Below are positions 9,688 through 18,418 of a stretch of DNA of 64,000 bases, piece by piece. Source of the stretch: Endozoicomonas numazuensis (lineage in GTDB: Bacteria; Pseudomonadota; Gammaproteobacteria; Pseudomonadales; Endozoicomonadaceae); NCBI RefSeq assembly GCF_000722635.1, contig NZ_JOKH01000009.1, forward strand, positions 62,001-126,000, given 5' to 3'. The notes under the pieces are model-generated. The model was not told the origin of the DNA, made no database searches, and was given only the letters and a program-made list of their open reading frames with translations. Each line of letters begins with the position of its first letter. The first letter of the stretch is position 1. The translations under genes were made by a program, and so were the position numbers.

Positions 9688-9706
9688 ACCACCGATTTAT
9701 GGACTG

Positions 9707-9732
9707 GAGCCGGACAAATGACAGCCCGGCTC
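9707..9732. terminator. bidirectional hairpin between convergent genes
   Basis: GAGCCGG at 9707-9713 pairs with CCGGCTC at 9726-9732, with a 12-nt loop. It sits between the phosphoribosyltransferase and the end of the tetR gene, so it may serve both strands. The arms overlap the last base of the tetR stop codon. Confidence 0.5.
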
Positions 9733-10367
9733 TACTGCTTTTCTGTAAAAAGTCCACCTGCCACAGCACTCAACAGTTTCCTCTGAATCACAAGACTGTC
9801 TTCACTCAATGCAGGTTTCCCCGTCAATTTTTCCAACGTTTGGGCTGACGAAAAATAGCCGGTACTGATATTAAACAACGTGACAATAATGAGAACCACC
9901 TCCAGCTCCGAAGCATCCTTTTTCATACCCAGATGATGGAACACTGCCCTGCCCTGATCAATCAGCTCCCGCAACCAGTCCTCCAACCATGGCTGCCCGG
10001 AATGACTGCCATGACGACCTGTCATACACTGCTGTAGCAAGGAAGCGATATGGGGTGATTGAGACAGCAGATCGAACATAACTACCGGTAATGATTCCTG
10101 CGATATCTGACGCTGACCAGATAACAGATGACCCAAAGTATCTGATAATGGTTTCAACGCCCGCTCAAGTACCTTCTGATATAAATCTTCTTTCCCTGAA
10201 AAGTGCCTGTACAGTCCGGGCTCACGAATACCAACAGCCCCAGCCACCTCCCTCAGACTGGTGGCTTCATAGCCTTTTTCTGCAAACAGCCGCTCCGACT
10301 CATCAAGAATTTTTTGAGCCGTACGTTCGCCTTTCGTTAGCTTTTTTTCTTCTACACATGCATTCAT
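9732..10367 (-). CDS. TetR-family transcriptional repressor
   Basis: This 211-residue protein has an N-terminal TetR helix-turn-helix (about residues 15-60, SLREVAGAVGIREPGLYRHFSGKEDLYQ) and an all-helical ligand domain. It is divergent from the Rieske dioxygenase gene. Two copies of the same 20-bp dyad, AAGTTA-N8-TAACTT, lie in the spacer starting 9 bp from its ATG. Autoregulation and control of the dioxygenase operon are therefore likely. The ligand is unknown. Confidence 0.9.
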   Translation of the reverse strand: MNACVEEKKLTKGERTAQKILDESERLFAEKGYEATSLREVAGAVGIREPGLYRHFSGKEDLYQKVLERALKPLSDTLGHLLSGQRQISQESLPVVMFDLLSQSPHIASLLQQCMTGRHGSHSGQPWLEDWLRELIDQGRAVFHHLGMKKDASELEVVLIIVTLFNISTGYFSSAQTLEKLTGKPALSEDSLVIQRKLLSAVAGGLFTEKQ

Positions 10368-10375
10368 AGACTATG

Positions 10376-10395
10376 AAGTTATCAATGATTAACTT
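10376..10395. promoter_or_regulatory. candidate TetR operator 1
   Basis: AAGTTA at 10376-10381 and TAACTT at 10390-10395 form a dyad with an 8-nt spacer (TCAATGAT), just upstream of the tetR start. It is the same architecture as the second site at 10422. Confidence 0.6.
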
Positions 10396-10410
10396 TTCTT
10401 TCCAGCCCCT

Positions 10411-10452
10411 CTTGAACAGAAAAGTTAATTAGTGATAACTTTTCTGTTCAAG
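10411..10452. promoter_or_regulatory. candidate TetR operator 2, 42-bp palindrome
   Basis: CTTGAACAGAAAAGTTA and its exact complement, TAACTTTTCTGTTCAAG, flank an 8-nt centre. The core 10422-10441 repeats the AAGTTA-N8-TAACTT pattern of operator 1. It lies about 160 bp ahead of the Rieske alpha-subunit gene. Confidence 0.65.
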
Positions 10453-10526
10453 ATCAAAACTATTTCACTAAGGATTAGTCTCGAAATAAATTCCGGACTA
10501 TTCCTAAGCAGTCAATGCAGCTCCCC

Positions 10527-10577
10527 CTGAAACATGCCGATGCCTCAGGGTCTGATAAAGCTGCATTTTCATAGTAA
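10527..10577 (+). repeat. ~50-nt leader repeat, copy 1
   Basis: The block runs from CTGAAACATG to CTGCATTTTCATAGTAA. It closely matches blocks at 17554-17605 and 40338-40387. It precedes the Rieske alpha-subunit gene by about 36 nt. In copy 2 the ends are complementary (ATGAAA and TTTCAT), so a hairpin is possible. Confidence 0.6.
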
Positions 10578-10613
10578 AAAAAACAACAAGACCTCCACGA
10601 GGAGTGCGACATC

Positions 10614-11906
10614 ATGTCGATACCGATGGACTTCAGTCAGTGGGTCAGCGATGACGGCTCACACATCCACCGCCGTATATTCACAGATCCGGCACTCTAC
10701 GAGCTGGAAAAGCAGCATATCTTTGCCAAAACATGGGTCTACATGGGCCATGAGAGCCAGATAGAAAAATCAGGGGACTTTATAACCAGTTATATAGCCG
10801 AAACGCCTGTCATAGTTTCCAGAGCCGGCGATCAGAGTATTCACGTCTCCATTAACAGCTGCAGCCATCGTGGTGTTCCTGTATGCAGAGCTGACCAGGG
10901 AAACACCCGCCGCTTTGTCTGTCCTTATCATAACTGGACCTTTAACAATAAAGGCGACCTTGTCTCGATACCCCAGGAGCGTAAAGTCTGCAACAAACCC
11001 GACAAAAGTCAGTTAGGCCTTAAAAAAGTGCCCAGAGTAGAAAGTTACAAAGGTCTCATTTTTGCCTGCATGGATGAACAGGTAGAATCCCTCACAGACT
11101 ATCTGGGTGACATGACCTGGTACCTGGATTGTCTGTTTGATCGGTTTGAGGGGGGTGTAGAAATTCTGGGCTCACCCCATAAATGGCTGATTAACTGCAA
11201 CTGGAAACTGCCTGTTGAAAATCACCTGGGTGACGTCGGCCATGGCCCCTATCTCCATGGCTCCCTGTTACAGGGAACTCCCGCCGTGACAGAGCTTGAA
11301 CAGTTTGGCCATAACGTGGTTCCTAAACCCGGACACGGCCTGTCGGTCCGACTCATGCCAGATGGAACCCCCGCTGAGCAATGCATGTTGGGCATGGATG
11401 GTCTCGCCGGAATGGACCCCGAGGTCAATGCTTACCTGCAGGAAAGCCACAAAAAAGTCAGTGCCCGTCTGGGAGAAGTTCGCTCACGCCTTAAACCACT
11501 TTGCTACAGCGTGTACCCTAACCTGTCATTCTTATGGCCCAATATGACGCTGAGAACCAGTCACCCAAGAGGCCCGGGACAAACTGAATTCTGGTCCTGG
11601 TTTGTCATCGAGAAAGACGCTCCCGCTCATATAAAAGAAAAATTACGCATGAATTACACCATGATGTTTGGACCCGGCGGACTGCTTGAAGGTGAAGATT
11701 CTGAAGCCTGGTCAGAGCAATATAAGGGGAGCAATATCGACTTCACCGACGACAGGACTTTTTATTACGGCCTGGGTCAGGGCGAAGCCGGCCCACATCC
11801 GGAAATGCCTGGTAGTGTGGGTAGCTGTTTCGACGAACATTATGCTCGCGAATTCTATTTGCAGTGGCGCCAGCGTCTGGAACAAGGAGTCAATCATCAT
11901 GCCTGA
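10614..11906 (+). CDS. aromatic-ring-hydroxylating dioxygenase, alpha subunit (Rieske)
   Basis: This 430-residue protein has an N-terminal Rieske [2Fe-2S] domain with CSHRG (C..H) and CPYHNW (C..H), about residues 84-106. The catalytic domain carries the mononuclear-iron motif ENHLGDVGHGPYLHGSLL (D..H....H). Such alpha subunits insert O2 into aromatic or related carboxylate substrates, using electrons from a separate reductase or ferredoxin. No reductase gene is visible nearby. GAGGAG precedes the ATG. The stop overlaps the beta-subunit start by 8 bp, so the two are translationally coupled. Confidence 0.92.
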   Translation: MSIPMDFSQWVSDDGSHIHRRIFTDPALYELEKQHIFAKTWVYMGHESQIEKSGDFITSYIAETPVIVSRAGDQSIHVSINSCSHRGVPVCRADQGNTRRFVCPYHNWTFNNKGDLVSIPQERKVCNKPDKSQLGLKKVPRVESYKGLIFACMDEQVESLTDYLGDMTWYLDCLFDRFEGGVEILGSPHKWLINCNWKLPVENHLGDVGHGPYLHGSLLQGTPAVTELEQFGHNVVPKPGHGLSVRLMPDGTPAEQCMLGMDGLAGMDPEVNAYLQESHKKVSARLGEVRSRLKPLCYSVYPNLSFLWPNMTLRTSHPRGPGQTEFWSWFVIEKDAPAHIKEKLRMNYTMMFGPGGLLEGEDSEAWSEQYKGSNIDFTDDRTFYYGLGQGEAGPHPEMPGSVGSCFDEHYAREFYLQWRQRLEQGVNHHA

Positions 11907-12444
11907 GATCAATCTTGAGCTGATCAGCCGGGTAGAACAGTTCTATTTTCGTGAAGCCCGAATTTTAGACAATCGCCAATTCAATCAGTGGCTGACACTG
12001 CTGACGGAAGATATTCGCTATACCATACCCTCCAGGCATGTTCCCCAACCCGATCTGCAGAAAAAAGAAACAGAAGCATTCCTGTCCGTAGAGCAGGAGT
12101 TAAGTCAGGGCCTCGAGACCCCTTACCGAGATGAAGACTTTTTAATACTTTCGATCCGGGCTATGAGAGCATTCAAAAGCAACTCGTGGACAGATTCGCC
12201 TCCTGCCAGAACACGACGATTTGTCTCTAATATAGAGGTACTCGCCAGTGAGCAGCCAGGATGTTTTGAAGTTTTCAGTAACCTCATGGTCTCTTACAGC
12301 CGCCATCAACAAGATAACTTTTTCTATACGGCGCAGCGAAAAGACCTCATTAAACCAGAAGAAGAAAGCTTCAAGATTGCTAAAAGGGAGGTTATTCTTG
12401 ACTGGAATGTAATAACAGCGCCTTCATTAAGTATCTTCTTTTAA
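11899..12444 (+). CDS. aromatic-ring-hydroxylating dioxygenase, beta subunit
   Basis: This 181-residue SnoaL/NTF2-fold small subunit starts MPEINLELISRVEQFYFREARILD, a typical beta-subunit opening, and ends with the family-typical hydrophobic tail SLSIFF. It completes the alpha3beta3 oxygenase with the gene just upstream. AAGGAG lies 9 nt before the ATG, inside the alpha coding sequence. An open frame extends upstream inside the alpha gene but is non-homologous, so 11899 is chosen. Confidence 0.9.
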   Translation: MPEINLELISRVEQFYFREARILDNRQFNQWLTLLTEDIRYTIPSRHVPQPDLQKKETEAFLSVEQELSQGLETPYRDEDFLILSIRAMRAFKSNSWTDSPPARTRRFVSNIEVLASEQPGCFEVFSNLMVSYSRHQQDNFFYTAQRKDLIKPEEESFKIAKREVILDWNVITAPSLSIFF

Positions 12445-12455
12445 TCAGGCGATAA

Positions 12456-12488
12456 GCTCCAGTAGAGAATATTAAACACTACTGGAGC
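12456..12488. terminator. hairpin between convergent genes
   Basis: GCTCCAGTAG and CTACTGGAGC form a perfect 10-bp stem with a 13-nt loop, right after the dioxygenase beta gene. It faces the tetR gene that ends at 12590. Confidence 0.6.
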
Positions 12489-12589
12489 GGTTCAAATAAT
12501 AAAAACAGACAAATCAGAAAACCAAACACTTGTCTATCAACAACAATCCAGGACAAAATCAACAAGGGTATTAATGACAAGCCATTTAA

Positions 12590-13192
12590 CTATTTCAACA
12601 TACTGTCTAACATGAATTTCAGTAGACGGTCGTAATTGGCTGCGATGTCGTAAGACTCATCGTTTAACCAGTTAACCATCATCGCATTGATCATCCCAAC
12701 CGTTATCTCAGCACAAAAACCGGTATCCAGACCTGGTTTCAGGTCATCAAGATTATTTTCATAGAGTGTACGAAAACAATCATTCATAAAATTCAACTGG
12801 TTTGCACTTTGTGTTCGGTTGTTGGAAAGATTAATGATCATATAATCAATCATTTCTCTTTCCAGACGATCTGCCTGAGCTATATTGCTTTGCATTTCAT
12901 TAAAAATATACTTCAGACAAGCTTCCAGCCCATTGCAGTTTGCCAACGCACCCTCTACATTCAGGCGGGTTCTCAGCAACAGATCAGACTGACAGATTTG
13001 TATTAACAGGTCATGTCTGGAAGGGTAATAGTTATAAAAGGTTTTCTTGGCAATATCTGCCCTTTCACAGATATCCTCTATCGTTGTGCCCTCAATGCCG
13101 TGAAGCCTGATTAACTCAACTGTTTCCTGACAGATTTTTTCCCTGACGGCTTGTTTTTTTCGTTCACGACGGCCAATGGGTTGTGCAGTCAA
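12590..13192 (-). CDS. TetR-family transcriptional regulator
   Basis: This 200-residue protein has a TetR helix-turn-helix near residues 20-60 (TTIEDICERADIAKKTFYNYYPSRHDLL). The first codon is a TTG (13192) with AGAGG upstream, and no ATG fits better. It is transcribed in the same direction as the SDR at 13690, but 500 bp separate them. The target is unknown. It and the other TetR bracket the dioxygenase genes, so it may control the SDR/P450 side. Confidence 0.85.
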   Translation of the reverse strand: MTAQPIGRRERKKQAVREKICQETVELIRLHGIEGTTIEDICERADIAKKTFYNYYPSRHDLLIQICQSDLLLRTRLNVEGALANCNGLEACLKYIFNEMQSNIAQADRLEREMIDYMIINLSNNRTQSANQLNFMNDCFRTLYENNLDDLKPGLDTGFCAEITVGMINAMMVNWLNDESYDIAANYDRLLKFMLDSMLK

Positions 13193-13689
13193 TGATTAAA
13201 CCTCTTTATGTCTGCCTGCTTCCTGCCGGAAAGCTATCAAACTCAGCTTCCAGTGCGACCTGAAAACAACGATTCAATAGCCTGCTAACCGGGCTAGTGA
13301 TGCTAGATTGTACCGATCTGTCTGTTAATTTCCATGTCCAATCTGTTTAGTCCCAAAGAACCATCGGAATAACATCAGACACCATTCGACCCTGAAAAAA
13401 TCTTTTAGGGTCAACAGTCATAATTTCAGCATCATTTTCAGCATCATTTTCTGCAAGACTTAACAATTGAAGGGAATGACGCGACAGACTCAGCATCGAG
13501 AAAACCTTCCATCCTTCTGAAGGATGGAAGAAAATTCGTCAGCATTCATAACTGTCATTAATTTATCCGTCATCGTGCATAAAAAAACCAGTCCCGGCTT
13601 ATCTATTAAGCTGTTTAACAATGGCTGCCAACAAGAGCAGCCAGGGTCTTACAAGATCAGACTAATACTATTATTAACCTGATTCTCTG
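13193..13689. other. 500-bp intergenic region with hairpins
   Basis: No credible gene is visible. It contains the perfect 10-bp hairpin CTTCCATCCT/AGGATGGAAG at 13506-13530, which could terminate the SDR transcript (TTTT follows on the minus strand). There is a short duplication of CAGCATCATTTT around 13430 and a GGCTGC/GCAGCC dyad near 13622. The promoter of the tetR gene should lie near 13200-13350. Confidence 0.5.
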
Positions 13690-14568
13690 TTAAAGGACGT
13701 CAGGTGGCGTTGGATTTTCAGCATTAAGAATCCAATCTGCCCGCTGTCTGAACGCCGCTTTTGACTTTTCACTGGTCGGAGCAATCCAGAACTTATCTTC
13801 TTTCAGCTCCTGCAAGGCGAACTCTGCGACTTCTTCCGGCTCGGTTGTTTCCAGAGTTCTCCCATATTCCGCCATCATGGTTTTCATATCATCAACGGAA
13901 GTAATCCCTGAGTTGGGCTTGTCTGGATCCATTGGCAGATCTTCAGGGCGATTGCGTTCTGAATTAAAGATACCGCTGTTAACTACATGAGGCCCCGGAA
14001 ACAAGGCACTGACCTTCACAGGCGACTGAGACATCAGACACTGGAAGTACAGATTCTCGGTAATGGCCTGGACTGCTGCTTTGGTAGCGGTATAGATAGG
14101 CGTATTTGGCATCATAAGGAATGCACCATTGCCCGACCCCGTCACAACAAAATGAGCTTCCTCATTCTGTTCAACCAGCTTCGGCATGAATGCATTGATG
14201 GTATGGATAACACCCCAGGTATTCACTCTGAAGCCCCACTCCCAGTCATTAACATCATAATCCCACATCATACCGCCTTCACCGGTTCCGACACCGGCAT
14301 TGGCAAATACCAGATGTATAGCGCCGTACTCTTCCAGAGTTGCATCAGCAAGCGCTTTCATGGAATCACCGTCAGTGACATCGGCTTTCTGACCATAACA
14401 CTCATACCCGGAAGCTTTCAGGTCAGTAATCACATTATCCAGTGCAGTGGTTTCAATGTCAGACACCACCACCTTTGCACCTTCTTTCGCCAGCAATGTA
14501 GCCAATGCACGCCCTACACCACTGGCACCACCGGTCACTACCGCGACTTTGCCTTTGAAGTCTTTCAT
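13690..14568 (-). CDS. short-chain dehydrogenase/reductase
   Basis: This 292-residue classical SDR has a nucleotide-binding TGGASGVGRA at residues 12-21, the NAG motif (FANAGVG) and the catalytic YTATK (Tyr-xxx-Lys) with an upstream serine. The acidic residue after the second strand (SDIE) suggests NAD(H) preference. Substrate unknown. Its position divergent from a P450 and near two Rieske oxygenases suggests oxidation of an alcohol made by those enzymes. GGAG lies 10 nt before the ATG. Confidence 0.9.
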   Translation of the reverse strand: MKDFKGKVAVVTGGASGVGRALATLLAKEGAKVVVSDIETTALDNVITDLKASGYECYGQKADVTDGDSMKALADATLEEYGAIHLVFANAGVGTGEGGMMWDYDVNDWEWGFRVNTWGVIHTINAFMPKLVEQNEEAHFVVTGSGNGAFLMMPNTPIYTATKAAVQAITENLYFQCLMSQSPVKVSALFPGPHVVNSGIFNSERNRPEDLPMDPDKPNSGITSVDDMKTMMAEYGRTLETTEPEEVAEFALQELKEDKFWIAPTSEKSKAAFRQRADWILNAENPTPPDVL

Positions 14569-14690
14569 TTTTCTTATTCTCCGCAGCTCTACCTAAGCGC
14601 CTCTCAAGACAGACATTAAGTATCTCGCCTGTTGCTTTCGCATAGTCTGGCGAGTGGATTTTTTCACCCTTCAAGGCGCAACACCGGGCG

Positions 14691-14729
14691 CGTAACCAGA
14701 GCTACGTAACCAGAGCTACGTAACCAGAG
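14691..14729. repeat. 14-bp tandem repeat
   Basis: CGTAACCAGAGCTA is repeated at 14691-14704 and 14705-14718, with a partial third copy to 14729. It lies in the SDR-P450 divergent spacer, and the repeat has no evident dyad. Confidence 0.8.
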
Positions 14730-14886
14730 TTGGAACGCAGAAGGATGAAAAAAGCCTCCGTCCAGATATTCGAAAACAACGGGTCAGGTACTTAACCATC
14801 ATCGAAAGACTATGGATTCCAGAAGCATCTGCTGTCTTCAAAACAAGGTGACAGAAGACTAACTAGATACTTGATTAAAAAATTAC

Positions 14887-14912
14887 ACCATTGTATAACT
14901 TTTCACAATGGT
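14887..14912. promoter_or_regulatory. 26-bp dyad upstream of the P450, candidate operator
   Basis: ACCATTGT and ACAATGGT are separated by 10 nt in the SDR-P450 divergent spacer. The length and geometry suit a TetR-type or similar dimeric regulator. It differs from the AAGTTA-N8-TAACTT sites, so a different regulator (for instance the protein at 12590) would be expected. Confidence 0.45.
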
Positions 14913-15021
14913 TACATCGAACCATCTGCAAAGCATGGTTTTTCACCTGGTAGAAACACTGAAAACCAGAGCTCGAATGCCCACAGCGACATAAAAACAA
15001 GAATAATGCGGAGAATAGAGT

Positions 15022-16329
15022 ATGGAACTGGTAGAAGATGCGGTTGAAACAGTCAGTGTAGACATCCGCAAAGTATCAACGGACACACCTGTAGAGGCGC
15101 TGCCTCCTATTGAGGAAGTCTTCAACCCTCATTCTAAAGAATATTGTGAAAACCCAATTCCCCAGTGCATGGAGCTGAAAAAAAGAGGTCGTCTGGTCTG
15201 GTACTCCCCATGGCAGGCCTGGATCATGACCCAGATTACAGACATCATGGAATGCTGGCGCACCGAGTACTTATCCTCTGACTTCTATGACTGGGAGTTT
15301 GCACCGGCTCGTCCACCTGAAGCCCAATGGACCAACTTTGAGCGTGCGATGATCGGCCACAGTCTGGTAGCCGACAAGGATCATCACCGACTGATCAGAA
15401 AAGTCTCTTCTCCAGCCTTCTCCAGAAATGTGGTGGACGCGATTCAAAAAAGAATCGAGCCGGATGTCGTTAAATTGTTTGATGATTTGGGAGAACCCGA
15501 AACCTTTGACTACATGGAGAAAATCTCCAACCACATTCCGTTTATTTCTATCACCCGCATGGTGGGTATCCCTGAAAAATACTGGGACGACTTCAAACCG
15601 GTTGTCACCACTTTTACTGAGGCCTGGAACGCCACTATTTCTGAAGAGCGCCGCGCAAAAGCCCGCGAAGACAGTAACCGAGCCATAGACATTATCAAAC
15701 AGGTGATCGCTGAACGTCGGGAATCCCCCCAACAAGACGATTTTCTGAGTGCCCTGATTCAGGTCGAAAAAGAAAACCCTGACTTTCAGGAATGGGACAT
15801 TATCACCCTGATTCTGGCGTTGATCGGAGCCGGCGCAGACACCACTCTGGTCGCACAGCAATGGAGTGTTTATGCACTGCTGAAACATAAAGATCAGGCT
15901 GTCGAAGCCCTGGAATCACCCGAATCGTTCGCCAAGGCATTTACAGAAATTATGCGCTGGGCACAAAACTCAAAAATGGGATTTGCTCGTTACGCGCAGG
16001 ATGACATGGACGTTTTGGGGCAACAGGTTCGTAAGGGACAGATGGTGCTGATGATGCCACACCTGAAAGACTATGACTCTCAATACTTCGATGAACCAGA
16101 GACGTTCAATATCCACCGTAAGTTTGATCCTGACGTACTCTTTGGCTATGGGCCTCGCTTCTGCATTGGCGCAGCACTGGCTCGAAGACAGCTATACCTG
16201 ACCATGTCGGAGCTGTTTAAACGATTCCCGGATGCAGAACTGGCCTTTGAGCCCGAAAAGGACGAGACCGACCATAACTCGGTCGCTTTTAAAGAACTGG
16301 TGATCAAAACCAATATCAAGAAAGCCTGA
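15022..16329 (+). CDS. cytochrome P450
   Basis: This 435-residue P450 has an I-helix AGADTT (oxygen-activation threonine), a K-helix ExxR-like EIMRW region, and a heme-ligand loop FGYGPRFCIGAALARRQ with the axial cysteine. There is no membrane anchor, so it is a soluble class I bacterial enzyme needing ferredoxin and a reductase, neither of which is visible nearby. It is in a run with a KshA-like Rieske enzyme and an SDR, so oxidation of a terpenoid, steroid or fatty substrate is plausible. GGAG sits 10 nt before the ATG. Confidence 0.93.
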   Translation: MELVEDAVETVSVDIRKVSTDTPVEALPPIEEVFNPHSKEYCENPIPQCMELKKRGRLVWYSPWQAWIMTQITDIMECWRTEYLSSDFYDWEFAPARPPEAQWTNFERAMIGHSLVADKDHHRLIRKVSSPAFSRNVVDAIQKRIEPDVVKLFDDLGEPETFDYMEKISNHIPFISITRMVGIPEKYWDDFKPVVTTFTEAWNATISEERRAKAREDSNRAIDIIKQVIAERRESPQQDDFLSALIQVEKENPDFQEWDIITLILALIGAGADTTLVAQQWSVYALLKHKDQAVEALESPESFAKAFTEIMRWAQNSKMGFARYAQDDMDVLGQQVRKGQMVLMMPHLKDYDSQYFDEPETFNIHRKFDPDVLFGYGPRFCIGAALARRQLYLTMSELFKRFPDAELAFEPEKDETDHNSVAFKELVIKTNIKKA

Positions 16330-16474
16330 TTAAACCCCTGAGTTGTGAAAGTCCTCAGTGAAAAATAAGAATAAACAGCCTTGAGCGGATGTAAAGCCTT
16401 GAGCGACTGAAATAATTTTTCATCGCACCTGAAAAAAAACGATGAAGAATTTTTCATAATAGAAAGGATATGCA

Positions 16475-17512
16475 ATGAGTAAGCGATACAACAAACCCAT
16501 TCCCTATGGATGGTATTGTGTTGAACTGTCCAAAGATCTGAACCCTGGCGATGTAAAGCCCCTGAAATACTTTGGCGAAGACCTGGTATTGTTCAGAACC
16601 GAATCTGGAGAGGCTAAAGTTCTGGATGCCCATTGCCCACATCTGGGTGCGCATCTCGGCCATGGTGGCATCGTCAAGGGAGAATCCGTCAGCTGCCCCT
16701 TTCATGCCTGGGAATTCGACGGGACCGGCATGCTTCAGGAAATCCCATACTCAAAGCGTATCCCACCGAAAGTAAAGGATAAGCCCTGCATTCGCAGCTA
16801 CCCCGTAGAAGAACGTAACGAGATGATCTGGGCCTGGTATCACCCTGAACAGGTAGAGCCGCTGTTTGAGCTGGAAGTCATGGAAGAGTTTGGTCACCCG
16901 GATTGGACTGATATTGACGTCTACGAATGGACCATCAACTCCATTGTCCAGGAAACCGGTGAGAACGCTGCCGATCTGGCCCACTTTGTTACGGTTCATG
17001 ACTCTCCATTTTTACCGGATGGGAAAGTGACCTACGAAGGACACAAGCGCATCACCATTATGGACAATGAGACCCATGTGATGGATGAAAACGGTGTTGT
17101 CGATCGCTCCGGCGACAAACTGGAACCCGCCAACCTTTACTCATTCAATAATGGCCCAGGTCAGACCGGTCAACGATTTACCCGCATGTTTGAGATTGTC
17201 ATGATGGGCACGATTACCCCCATTGATGACCAGAGCATTCATATGAGGTTTGTCTTCTCATTACCTAAAGCGCAGACCGATACGAATGTGTTATATGCCC
17301 ATGGTGTCCGCGATGAAATCGTTCATCAGGTAAACCAGGATATTCCTATCTGGGAGCACAAAATCTATAAGGAACAGCCCATTCTCTGTGAAGGTGATGG
17401 CCCTATTGGTCAGTATCGGAAATGGTTCGAACAGTTCTACGCCCAGTCTGAAACCTCTGAAATCCAGAAAACAGAATACGCTGAAAAAGAGCGTCTGATC
17501 ATCAGCCAATAA
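16475..17512 (+). CDS. Rieske monooxygenase of the KshA / DAF-36-like type
   Basis: This 345-residue protein has a Rieske centre at CPHLGAHLGHGG and CPFHAWEFDG, followed by an IPYSKRIPP stretch. The mononuclear-iron motif is ENAADLAHFVTVH. This pattern (N.AD.AHF...H, CPFHAW) is that of 3-ketosteroid 9-alpha-hydroxylase KshA and the cholesterol-7-desaturase Neverland/DAF-36 group rather than of classical ring dioxygenases. The assignment to steroid chemistry is by family resemblance only. The Shine-Dalgarno AAAGGA is good. It follows the P450 by 145 bp, with a possible small hairpin in the spacer. Confidence 0.85.
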   Translation: MSKRYNKPIPYGWYCVELSKDLNPGDVKPLKYFGEDLVLFRTESGEAKVLDAHCPHLGAHLGHGGIVKGESVSCPFHAWEFDGTGMLQEIPYSKRIPPKVKDKPCIRSYPVEERNEMIWAWYHPEQVEPLFELEVMEEFGHPDWTDIDVYEWTINSIVQETGENAADLAHFVTVHDSPFLPDGKVTYEGHKRITIMDNETHVMDENGVVDRSGDKLEPANLYSFNNGPGQTGQRFTRMFEIVMMGTITPIDDQSIHMRFVFSLPKAQTDTNVLYAHGVRDEIVHQVNQDIPIWEHKIYKEQPILCEGDGPIGQYRKWFEQFYAQSETSEIQKTEYAEKERLIISQ

Positions 17513-17553
17513 GTTCCATAACAAACAGCCATGAGCGGGAAATGCGGCTCACC

Positions 17554-17605
17554 CCGAAACATGAAAGTAGCTACAAGGTCTAATAGAGCTGAATTTTCAT
17601 TGTAA
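17554..17605 (+). repeat. ~50-nt leader repeat, copy 2
   Basis: This block runs from CCGAAACATGAAAG to CTGAATTTTCATTGTAA and lies about 19 nt before the decarboxylase-fold gene. The ATGAAA..AGCT and AGCT..TTTCAT ends are complementary, so the RNA could form a hairpin. Copy 1 lies in the same oxygenase cluster. Confidence 0.6.
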
Positions 17606-17624
17606 AAAGAAGAGAAGGAAACCT

Positions 17625-18410
17625 ATGAGTGCAGAACAGCAAGGTCCTCTGACCCCTCCGGGTGAAATAGCTAACTGGCCTTTACTGAAAATTAAATACG
17701 ACACGGATCCAGCTTGTATTGAAAAGCTGTTACCCCCCGGTATTTCTCCCGGTAAAAATCCGACTGTCAATATCACCATCTACAACTTTCCGGTTCTGAA
17801 TGAACCAGAATACGGTTATGTCATCAGCGTAGACGCTGACTACAAGGGAACAGAAGGTGAGTTTACCCTGGCTATTGGAATCGATCAGGAAGCCGCCGTA
17901 TTTGGCAGTCAAGAGCGCTGGGGACAGCCCAAGTTCCCTGCAACCACCCAATATTTCCGACTGATTGATCAAGTCACTGCCAAGCTGACCCACCAAGGCT
18001 ACACCTTCCTGGAATTTTCTGGAAAAGTGACAGGTACCGGTGAAATACCCCCGGAACATGAGACCAATGAGTGGTGGTTGAAATACTCTCGCTCTGTTGA
18101 TGTGATGAGCACCGAGTTTGACTACCCACCCAATGTCGTCCATGTGTACAGCAAATACGGCACGGCTCATATCGAAGAGCTGGAGTGTGAACTCAAACTC
18201 AATGAGAGCCCCTGGGATCCCATTGCAACCCTTCTGCCAGTGAAGAGCCAACCCAAAGCGCACCTTTGGAGCCCTATTTTTCTGGATCGTAAAATCACAC
18301 TGGCGGGAGAGCTGGATGCCAAAGCCTTTTTCCCCTATGCCGACACCATAGGTGGTTCAAGGTGGCCAGGTGAAAGTGGTGGCCCTAAAAAAACACTGTA
18401 TAAAGAATAA
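17625..18410 (+). CDS. acetoacetate decarboxylase-fold protein
   Basis: This 261-residue protein resembles the ADC family throughout, with LLPPGISPGKNPTVNITIYNFP near the N-terminus and the region ERWGQPKFPA, where the lysine is at the place of the Schiff-base lysine of acetoacetate decarboxylase. ADC-like proteins also act as hydrolase/cyclase-like enzymes, so the reaction is not assigned. It closes the P450/Rieske run and is followed by a strong hairpin. AAGGAA lies 6 nt before the ATG. Confidence 0.78.
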   Translation: MSAEQQGPLTPPGEIANWPLLKIKYDTDPACIEKLLPPGISPGKNPTVNITIYNFPVLNEPEYGYVISVDADYKGTEGEFTLAIGIDQEAAVFGSQERWGQPKFPATTQYFRLIDQVTAKLTHQGYTFLEFSGKVTGTGEIPPEHETNEWWLKYSRSVDVMSTEFDYPPNVVHVYSKYGTAHIEELECELKLNESPWDPIATLLPVKSQPKAHLWSPIFLDRKITLAGELDAKAFFPYADTIGGSRWPGESGGPKKTLYKE

Positions 18411-18418
18411 TTGCTTGT

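Noticed and set aside
15271..15888. A 205-codon minus-strand frame inside the P450 gene
   Set aside because: Shadow frame with no family resemblance or ribosome site.
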